Positions 32,988 to 40,608 of a stretch of 40,608 nt of DNA are shown here, in pieces. The notes beneath the pieces are model-generated. The model ran no database searches and was not told the DNA's origin. It was given only the letters and a program-made list of their open reading frames with translations. The first letter of the stretch is position 1, and each line of letters begins with the position of its first letter. The position numbers and the translations under genes are program-made. This stretch comes from Bimuria novae-zelandiae CBS 107.79 (Eukaryota > Ascomycota > Dothideomycetes > Pleosporales > Didymosphaeriaceae): contig ML976685.1 in assembly GCA_010015655.1 (NCBI GenBank), forward strand, positions 9,858 to 50,465. The letters run 5' to 3'.

Positions 32988-34586
32988 TTATTCGAGTTGA
33001 GCTCCAACAGAAACGCCTTTCTCTTGTTCATCCTTCTCTAAGACAAAGCTCCACACTAGGGCAGCTAGACTGACAAGCGAAAGCCAAGACCACCACACCA
33101 GACCCATAGCGCCGATTTCGATGCCGCGGGCCAACAAAACGCCGCCGATGACAGGTCCTGCTGCACTCGAAAGTGCGCTCAAAGTACTACCAGCGCCATG
33201 AACCGTGCCTAGTACGCTCCGTCGGGGTGCGGCTTCCGTGAGAAGGATGACGCTGCTGGGCATGGCCATTGTTCTCGCCATGACCTGAAAGAACAACACA
33301 AAAGCCATCGCGACCCATTTGATAGTCTCGTGTCCCGATACGAGAGAAAGATATGGCGCGAAGACGTAAGCAATCGGGAATATCGCGCTTGCTAGACGGA
33401 ACGCTCCGAGATTTCCGATATGCTTTTGGATGCGCGGGTAGATGAACATCTGCAAGAAAATTCCGCAAATCCCAAATGAGGCGAGGTAAAAACCAACAGT
33501 AGGCGAGGCGAGTCCAAGCCCGCCGGTGAAGCAAAAGGCTGTGAAACCAATGTTCGCGGATGTGGGCATGCTTAAAAACACCGGGAAGATGTATAGGAAG
33601 GTCGCATTATGTAGCGGAAGGAGACCGAAGGCAAGTAAGGTCTTTAGTAATCGCCGCGTCCAGATGTCACGAAGCCTAGGTCGGCTGAGCTTTGCTTCAC
33701 CACGAAGCGGGATCGGAGGGTCGGAAACGGATTCAGACATCGGCACGTCGGCCACCAATGAATTTGCCTCCTCGATCTGAAGTGGTGTGTACCCAGAAAC
33801 TTTAGCTGCAGCCTTTCTTGTAATGAGCTTAGCGATAGCCTTGCCAATAGCCAGCCCAGGATCCCAGCTCTTTTCTTTAGCAGGAAAGCTCTCTTTCAGC
33901 CAAAGAGCAGCGAGCATGAAGCAGATGACCAGAACGGTTCCGTTGAAGAGTGCTGGAAGAGCGTACGGGTACTTGAGCACCCAAGCAACGCCGTCCGGGT
34001 TCTTATGGAAATTCAAGATGCCTGTTGGCCCAAACAACCACGGAAGATTATCGACAGGGTCCGCTAAGCAGCCGCCGATTGCGAGTGCTGCGACACGTCC
34101 TGAGTTGAAGACAAGCGTAAGAGCAAGGAACGCCCTCGAATGGTACTTCCGCTCTTTCACGATTTCAGCTGTCATCGTCCGCATAACTCCAAGTATTCCA
34201 TTCGCCATGCCGGCCAGCACTCTCCAGAAAAGCAGAATTCCGATTGTTCTCGAGAAGCCGAACGCAAGGTTCGCAGTGACGCTAATCAACAATCCCAGAA
34301 GTATGATGGGTTTGCGACCATACGTGTCGGACAAGCGACCCCACATCATTGAGGTTGACATCTGACCCAGTGGATACGCGGCGACTAGGAGACCGGTCAA
34401 GCGCGAGATCTGCTTTGACGCCGAGGGATGGCCTGGATCGGATAGAACCGACTTGACTAGAAAGTAAATATACGGCAGCAGACACGCGTTTGAGAGGGGT
34501 GTTGAGAGTCGGCATAGAGCTAGCAGCAGCAATTGCTTCTTCTGTGGGAGGTCTCGCCATGTGACCTTCTCTTCTAGACCGTGGCC
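32988..34586 (-). CDS. MFS transporter, DHA1 family (multidrug-type), main exon
   Basis: An open frame of 532 codons with about 12 membrane helices in two halves and a central hydrophilic loop (residues about 225-305). MFS motif A is clear at residues 83-93 (GRLSDTYGRKP), and RVLAGMANGILG matches the helix-4 motif. The N-terminal sequence VTWRDLPQKKQLLLLALCR with CRLSTPLSNACLLPYIYF is typical of fungal DHA1 proteins related to yeast YCR023C. The frame is open to 34586, where GCAG (34589-34587) can serve as acceptor; TGA lies just upstream. The start codon must therefore be in an upstream exon, possibly from ATG 34777, but I find no strong donor. It probably exports small molecules at the plasma or vacuolar membrane; the substrate is unknown. 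Confidence 0.88.
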   Translation of the reverse strand, partial: GHGLEEKVTWRDLPQKKQLLLLALCRLSTPLSNACLLPYIYFLVKSVLSDPGHPSASKQISRLTGLLVAAYPLGQMSTSMMWGRLSDTYGRKPIILLGLLISVTANLAFGFSRTIGILLFWRVLAGMANGILGVMRTMTAEIVKERKYHSRAFLALTLVFNSGRVAALAIGGCLADPVDNLPWLFGPTGILNFHKNPDGVAWVLKYPYALPALFNGTVLVICFMLAALWLKESFPAKEKSWDPGLAIGKAIAKLITRKAAAKVSGYTPLQIEEANSLVADVPMSESVSDPPIPLRGEAKLSRPRLRDIWTRRLLKTLLAFGLLPLHNATFLYIFPVFLSMPTSANIGFTAFCFTGGLGLASPTVGFYLASFGICGIFLQMFIYPRIQKHIGNLGAFRLASAIFPIAYVFAPYLSLVSGHETIKWVAMAFVLFFQVMARTMAMPSSVILLTEAAPRRSVLGTVHGAGSTLSALSSAAGPVIGGVLLARGIEIGAMGLVWWSWLSLVSLAALVWSFVLEKDEQEKGVSVGAQLE

Positions 34587-34799
34587 CTGCTTTGAATAGG
34601 TGAGTCAAGGCCTCGATCGCTTGTACATGCTTCGAAGACTCACAACACGATCTGGCGCCTTCTCATCGTGAGAGCTTGATGTAGCTGGACCATGTCAGCA
34701 GTATAAAGAGTAGAGCGAGGCAGAATGACCGTGCCTTCCAGTAGCCTTTGTTCCTCCACTTCGATTCTATGAACCATTGCGAGTGACTGTTAATGAGGA

Positions 34800-35938
34800 T
34801 CGTCCATCGAGAGAATAGGTGGATTCGTTGCTAGTGAGCAGCTTTGACGGGACACTGTGGTTGAGACGTGGGTGCACGCAGCGAGAAGGCACAATCATCG
34901 CGCGCATGGAGCAAGGTACATTTGAGCCTCATGCCTTTGCGGTTGAACTCGCAAACGCTCCGTATTGATAATTTCACTTAATGAAAATGCGTGCCTGAAG
35001 TACCACGCCGTTTCAATTTGGTGTAAAGGTGCTAATGAAACGGTGTTAAGAGTAGATTGAAGTGGACAAGAACCGTGCAATCCTGTATCGCGGACGGGCG
35101 AAATTGATTCGCTCGTCCCACCCTTGCGGCGCTCAGGGGTGCATTTAGGCATGATACTCTAGACGATCGGGTACTTGGCGACGCAGATCAGGCTAATCAG
35201 TGCATGAGGCAGGCGATATGGTTGATGTGGTAACGTCCATCCATGTGTAACGGAAAACCCGCCGCAGCGGAACACCGATAGTACTTTCTCTCCTAACAAC
35301 ACCAACAGCTATTGCATGGCTCAGATAATCTCGGAATAGACACCTTAACCCCTTGCCTATCTATAGACTTAATATCTTTGTCGTAACTTTCTTGCTTACC
35401 TTATAATACTATAAGTCGCTGCTATGCTGCTAATCGCTATTTCCTTAGACTACCTTAGGTCTTCTTAAACTTTCGTGCATCTGTCTAAAAGCTTGTTAAC
35501 CTATAGAATACTATAATAAGATTATATACTAAGCAAGTTACTGTCTGTAGCGAGCTAATTACGCTATAGTAATAGTTTATTACTTAATTAAGTTGTATAG
35601 CTAAGTAATAGCCTATATCCTTGCTGTGCAAAAGCGGCCTAGCCATATTCTAACTGCGCTAGACAGCAGCCACAACTGACCGTGTGAGGAAGCCTTGTGA
35701 AGCGCTGCTGCTAGATTCTTGCGGCTGCCAGACATGTGGCTGAACGTGGCGTCTCAACCAAGGAGCGAGCACCTCGTCGGTCAGTATCGATGCGCTCAAG
35801 GCTCCCAGCGTCGTGCAATTAATGATTACAGCTGCCTCTTCTCGCTCTGCTTTAAGTACTATACTTGCGTTAGGAGAATAGTTACTTATGGAGTAAGGAC
35901 TACTTTGTAGAATTTGTGACTAAGGCAACTCGATCCTA
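34800..35938. other. Intergenic region with an AT-rich decayed patch
   Basis: 34800-35330 has normal composition and no supported gene. About 35340-35640 is AT-rich with TA-rich decay like the repeat block, so it is probably a short RIP-affected repeat remnant I cannot classify. 35640-35938 returns to normal composition without a recognisable frame. Confidence 0.4.
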
Positions 35939-36290
35939 CTATGAGTTGAGTAACGCTACACGCCCACACTTACACCCTAGACACACCATATACCTGTACA
36001 CCGCCGTAGTGCAGTCCCGATACTCGGGAGGAAGCCACAGAAAGCGCCGCGTTTGACGTAATATCCACTCACCCTCTACTGTAGCATAAGATGATTCTAG
36101 GATTTGAAGGATAGGTGGAGCAGCGATGAGATCCAACGGCAGGGAGATGTCACCATTGTTGGTGCGGAGTGTCCGACCATCTGTCTCCCACACCCGCACT
36201 GTGCTTGGCCCCAGCCGTGAGCCTCACCATCGCTCGAGGCCGCCAGGCTAAGGCCAGCTGGCGCTGGCTCTATCGCCGCAGACACCAACA
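35939..36290 (-). pseudogene. C-terminal WD40 relic of a NACHT-WD40 NLR
   Basis: On the minus strand, LSLAASSDGEAHGWGQ (about 36245-36200) and, after a frame change, VRVWETDGRTLRT form one WD40 unit. The end RRFLWLPPEYR ... VCLGCKCGRVALL matches the usual C-terminus of fungal WD40 NLR proteins (VLWLPPEYR ... IGxxSGRV). The length (about 115 codons) covers only the last one or two blades. The two parts are in different frames, so it is a relic. The NACHT relic 200 bp away points the opposite way. Confidence 0.65.
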
Positions 36291-36480
36291 TACCACCGCT
36301 GATGCATGCTCTGCTGCAGCGAAACCATGACCTCTATACATCTAATGTAGCGTTCGGCAACGCATACTCTAGCCTTTAAGCTAACACCATTAATAGCTCT
36401 GTCTACATAGGTACGTTGCGGGGCCGCCTGCGGGCAATTAAGCTCTTAGGCGAGAGCAGGACGCTAAGCAGACACCTTAA

Positions 36481-37010
36481 ATAGGACTTAAGAACACCTT
36501 TAGTTGTCTACTGCACGCTGAAGACGCGCCCTTCAACTCGTACACCAAGCAGCACGACCCGCCCTGCCTTGCCAACACGCGCATCGACCTCCTCGACGAG
36601 ATACACGACTGGGCGCAGGGAGAAGACGAGCGATGCATCTTTTGGCTGCGCAGCCTAGCAGGCACGGGCAAGTCGACGAGCAACGTCTGGCGGCTAGCTT
36701 CTTCTCGCGCGGCGGCGGCGACACTGGCCAAGCAGACAAGTTCGTCACAAGCATCGCAGTGCAGCTTGCAGACAACACCACCACATCTCGTCAGCATATC
36801 CGCGACGCTGTTGCCGAGCGCGGCAATATCGCACAACAGTCTCTACGGGACCAGTGGCAGCGCCTCGTTCTCCGTCCGCTGTCGAAGCTGCACGAGCCAG
36901 GGCCATACATTATAGTCATCGATGCGCTTGACGAGTGCGACAACGACGACAACGTCCAGATCATTGTGCGGCTGCTGGCTGAGGCTCGGTGGCTGGACAG
37001 GGTTCGATAG
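36481..37010 (+). pseudogene. NACHT domain relic of a fungal NLR (HET-E type)
   Basis: Frame 1 reads DAPFNSYTKQHDPPCL, RIDLLDEIHDWAQ, then CIFWLRSLAGTGKST (Walker A at 36661-36678). Directly after it the homology moves to another frame: QRLAASFFSRGGGDTGQADK, VTSIAVQL and finally PYIIVIDALDECD (Walker B, about 36901-36939), ending RWLDRVR and a TAG at 37008. In the family about 15 residues normally separate GKST from the RLAASFF segment, so a deletion of roughly 40 bp that also shifts the frame explains the break. The NACHT domain and everything after it are truncated. Intact relatives act in heterokaryon incompatibility or self/non-self recognition; this copy is dead. Confidence 0.82.
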
Positions 37011-37184
37011 CTGGAATACGATGAACCTCAGTTCAATCCCACAATCTTTTCCACTGCGTACTGTCCGCTCTGCTCTTCTCGACAGGATAGGTATTAAATA
37101 ACGCTTCGCTGATAGTTACAGTATAGCGGGTAAGACGTTAAAGTCTTTCAACACTGTTTCGCAGTCTCCGTTTGTCTACTCTTT

Positions 37185-38225
37185 TCAAGAACCTGTATTT
37201 GCAACGACCTCCTGTTTCGTCACTTGACTAGACTGAACTGAGTCTAATTCTATGGTAACAAAACGGAACCGCGACGTGCCGAATCGACCAAGCACGCGCT
37301 CGACAAGCGGCTTGAGGAATGGTGTACAAGCCGCAAAAATGAGGCCTATCTCTTCGACTCTGTACCACCAAAACAGTGGCATCCAATTACGAATAGTGCT
37401 TTCTCGAGGGTTCCAAAGGTATGCATGGTATATTATACATGCTTCGGCCGTAGCCGCAAGCAATCCGAGTGCCATGAGGATGCTGATGAGTATCCGCTCC
37501 AGAACAGGCCGGTGCAACGACCAGACCAAATATATAGGCATAGCAGCAAAAACAATGTCGCTCAACATGCCAATCGCTATTATAGTTCAGTATCTACTAG
37601 AGTAGAATACCAATTGCAAACTTACCTGAATTAATGTAGCCGTATGTTTGCATCCTTGGGAGGGACCAGCAAACTGCGTCAGGCACGTATTCCCACATGG
37701 CCCGGATTGGGCGGCACTGGACAAGAGCAATGACGTCCAACGAAATTGGTAGGCACAACTGGGTGAAGATCAAGATCTTGAGCACCACTCGCCAGGTCTT
37801 GGATGCTTCAAACCGAAGCAGCATGAACCCTATAGACATCCTCGCGAGAGCAGATGCCCAATACCCCAAAAACCCCAACGCATAGAGATGTTTGTGAATC
37901 CGAACCATAGTATCCGGTACCAGATAGTACTCAGGACGTCCGAAACCAAGAGATATAGCTGTAAATAAGTTGAACAATACACCCAGTTCACATAGCTGCC
38001 ATACACCATTAGCGGTAATCCGGTTAGATATCCACTATAGGTACTTACGAGAGCCGCTGAGACTAAGTAATCGGGGGCACCCAGCTTGAACACGGGTCGA
38101 ATCCGAGTGTACATGCGCACTCCATAAACAATTATTACCGTTGCCAACAAGCATGAAACACCCACAAGCCCTGGGGTAGCGTTGCTGGTATCTCCACCCG
38201 CCGGCGGCTGTTCACTCGCTTCCAT
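37185..38225 (-). CDS. Fungal rhodopsin-domain (SAT4/PTH11-like) seven-helix membrane protein, intact
   Basis: Three exons, 38225-38049, 37995-37626 and 37576-37185, give 312 aa. Introns of 53 and 49 bp have GTAAGT donors, a CTAAC branch in the first, and GGCAG and AATAG acceptors. The alternative acceptor at 37961 would drop residues needed to complete helix 2. Features: short extracellular N-terminus with NAT (a glycosylation-type site), helix 1 VGVSCLLATVIIVYGV, the KLGAPDYLV loop, seven helices in all, CRPIRAMWE after helix 4, a partner Cys in AVCWSLPR, YINSAIGMLSDIVFAAMPI, and a cytoplasmic tail ending VVANTGS. The family includes PTH11-like putative receptors; ligand and role are unknown. 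It has no CFEM domain. Confidence 0.88.
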
Positions 38226-39479
38226 GGTGCTCGAGGTAGTGAAGTTTTGTTGTGAAGATTCGGAATTGCGAAGATTCGGAGTATCTACCTAGGTAGGTAG
38301 TGATCTAAGAGCGTTTTACTTTCATATGCTCACCAAGACGAGGAAGTCCAGCGACCTTTTAAAACTTATATTCTGCGTTCGTATAAATCTGAATTAGAAA
38401 ACGTCCCGCTGCTTGTCACCTTACTTGCAGCCACACTGTCATCCCATGCATTGCCCGAATCCCCGCCGGGTACCATGCGCGTGCTACAAGTCATGTCCGA
38501 GGTCGTCTAATTTACTGATATCTTGGTGGCCTTGGAAAATCGATGGCCAGAGCGGATGGCCAAACTTTGGCCTGAACCCTTGGATGTGCTGCGTCGGATT
38601 CGGACTCAAAGCCCACTGGCTGGACCGTAATGCACCTACTCACTTTTGTCCAAAGACTTTGCGCTAGTTCCTCCTCTTCGCAATACGAACTTGGCGAACC
38701 CGACAGGCGTGCATGGCCCGGCTGCAAGGACTACCTGGGCATAAATGACGTGAAGCTAGGAAGGATAACCGACGCCGTGGATAAGCCACTTTCCATGAAA
38801 TGGCATGCATAAGACTACAGCTGAAAGTATTAATCGAGGTAGAAAGTTCCGCCTAACGTACAGGGTGGTATCGCGAACGGTACGATAGCGCGCCACCAAC
38901 GCATGGACCATAGCAAGACACTGAGTATTCCTACTCCAATACCTCTTTTTACATCAATGCTGCTTTGCTTTATTTATCCTTGATTTGTATATGAATTATA
39001 ACATCGGGATACATTTAATAGCTTCGATTACTTTTTATGGCCCATGCGTTGGGGGCGCACTATCGCACTGTTCGGTGGACCCACAACGCCTGCACGTAAT
39101 TTACTGCACCGTGAACGGACTAAGAGGCCCGCCGGGTGGCTGTCCCAAAAGCTGGAGGCTTGCCGTACTGTGCCTCGGCAGTCAGTGCAACACGTCAGTC
39201 AATGCAACACCCCAACAAGATCGCTCGGCCAGCAACATGAAGCTGCTGAGCCACCCACAATCAATATTATCACGAGATTTTCTAGATTTAGGGTCTCTAA
39301 GGCCTGTAGATAATTGCTAGCTACTTAGATTATCAATATCTACTTAGTGTTCTGATAATTCGGCCTCTGCGCGACTGTGAGGCGGATGCAACAGATGAGG
39401 CCTTATTAACATCTATAGCCTCACGCTGAGGCTGTTTTTTCTTAGTAAGCTTACTAGGAGGCTTTAAAGCCTTCTTGTT
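38226..39479. other. Intergenic region, no supported gene
   Basis: Normal composition until about 39300, then AT-rich. It contains the promoter region of the rhodopsin gene (start 38225, minus). The small plus-strand frames at 38413-38667, 38630-38812 and 38985-39320 have no recognisable domain. The composition change near 39300 probably marks the edge of the pogo-type element to the right; I could not define inverted termini. Confidence 0.45.
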
Positions 39480-40608
39480 TACTAATTTAGATATTTTAAT
39501 CTATTTTTAAAGTTAACTTTATGCCTTGCGGGCCTATTACTTAAGGCGTTACTCTATAGCCTTATTAGCCCTTTGCTTTGCGCGTACATCTCTAGTAGCT
39601 ACTTAAGTAATACGCCTCTCCTAGAGTAGCCTTATTTTAAGCTACTAGCTAGCCTGACGTGCCTTTGCTTGCTTACGTTTTTAAAACTATAGTTACTACG
39701 CTTTAGCATCTTTTTCGTGTAGACGATTACGTGCCCGCTAAACGCGATAGGGTGACACGAAAATAGATCCCCCTTAATCCTTATAAGGCTAATTAAAAGG
39801 TAGAGGCCTGCCTTGCTTTAAGCGTTTCTTTTAGATAGTTAGGGCCTTTTATAGGCCCTGATTTTTATGCTCTATAAGCTGTGCTCGTGCAGAAATTAAG
39901 TGTATAGTTTAACTTAGCTTTTTAGCCATATTACTAGCCCCTACATTAATATAAGCTTTTAGAAGCCTATCAATTTTCCTCTAATCTAATACGCTAAGTA
40001 CTAAGATTAAGCTTTTTTATAATTCTTACTTAGGTACGTGATTGTTGTTAAACCGCTTAAGGATAACTTCTGGATGTAGAGGTGATAGGCTAGTAGCCTT
40101 AAAGGCCTAGAGTATTAATGGCTGCCTTATAGTACTAACCTAGGCCTTTTAGAATAAGCTAAAGAAGTCCCTTTTAGTAATAGAGGCTATTTTTAGGCTA
40201 TCTTGTAAGAAGGCTAATAGCTCGTTTGAATATGCTGTTGATAGAGGCTTAAACATGCAGACATCTAGAGGCTGCAGCGTATAGGTCGAATGTGGTGGAT
40301 AGATAGCTAACAGGATCTTATTACGATCGCAAAAGTTGATAAAATCCATAGTAACGTGAGATCCATGGCTATCGAGGATTAATAGTCGATATGATCGTCT
40401 AGCTTTTGACTTTATAAGGCGATTAAACACCTGTTGAAGCCATGCAAGGCCTATCTAATTGTTTGTCTAGTTAGATTTTAATATAGTGATAAAGACTTAA
40501 TGATGTTGAGGGTTGAGGTCCTCTATCCAACTTGATTGTATATCTGTAGAGGTGGCCTGATAGATTAGAGCTGGATCTAGGGCAGATCCGTCGGCGCATA
40601 TGCAAGCG
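39480..40608 (-). pseudogene. Pogo/Tc1-mariner DDE transposase relic, 5' end beyond window
   Basis: Read right to left from about 40550: SSWIEDLNPQHH, GLAWLQQVFNRLIKSKARRSYRLLILD, then SHGSHVTMDFINFC and PPHSTYTLQPLDVCMFKPLSTAYS. This is the DDE catalytic core of fungal pogo-family transposases (usually LLILDGHGSH ... LPPHSTHTLQPLD). The two Asp are kept, but Gly of DGHGSH is Ser, and TAA/TAG/TGA codons interrupt both flanks, including the C-terminal basic region toward 39480. The N-terminal HTH/CENP-B part lies outside the window. Inactive and RIP-decayed; the left end is approximate. Confidence 0.85.

Noticed and set aside
33787..34365. 192-aa plus-strand frame
   Set aside because: Shadow of the MFS transporter, which has clear helices and motif A on the minus strand.
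34282..34608. 108-aa minus-strand frame with an ATG before the MFS frame, as the true start
   Set aside because: It is in a different frame from the transporter and would need a frameshift.
37252..37634. Plus-strand frames over the rhodopsin gene
   Set aside because: Shadow frames; the three-exon minus-strand model gives a complete seven-helix protein.

Overview
The window reads as nuclear DNA of a filamentous ascomycete (Pezizomycotina; Dothideomycetes is my guess, not proven). The reasons are short introns of about 50-120 bp with GTAAGT-type donors and CTAAC/CTGAC branch sites, fungal-only families (fungal rhodopsin/PTH11-like membrane proteins, NACHT-WD40 NLRs, DHA1 transporters), and a 26 kb AT-rich block of LTR retrotransposons. 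Their reading frames are full of TAA/TAG stops, as expected from repeat-induced point mutation (RIP).

Layout. 1-1291: a spliced gene for a secreted Gly/Ala/Asn-rich repeat protein, running off the left edge (minus). 1300-3190: no convincing gene. 3193-28900: nested, RIP-decayed repeats. The oldest visible layer is a roughly 680-codon frame I cannot identify (3193-4019 plus 10022-11239). It is split by a solo LTR (4020-10016, target duplication CTTAA), which is itself split by a complete Ty1/copia element (4456-9976, target duplication CCCCG). Next come a degenerate LTR (11245), a copia fragment on the minus strand (12471-14465) with a TAA microsatellite and a 10-N gap, a third copia element (14466-20590), and a Ty3/gypsy chromovirus fragment (20591-21563). 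That fragment is interrupted by a complete 7.1 kb gypsy chromovirus (21564-28654, target duplication GGAAG) and resumes at 28655 with its chromodomain.

28905-40608 is mostly normal-GC DNA: a fungal rhodopsin pseudogene whose 5' half is RIP-mutated, a broken Ser/Thr-rich surface-protein gene, an intact DHA1 MFS transporter, two relics of a NACHT-WD40 NLR in opposite orientations, an intact three-exon fungal rhodopsin gene, and a pogo-type transposase relic at the right edge.

The most interesting item is in the youngest gypsy element. Between the end of its minus-strand pol and its 3' LTR lies a plus-strand gene (22145-22762) with its own TATA box. It encodes a Cys-cluster plus coiled-coil protein and overlaps the end of pol tail to tail. 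It looks like an accessory antisense gene carried by the retrotransposon.
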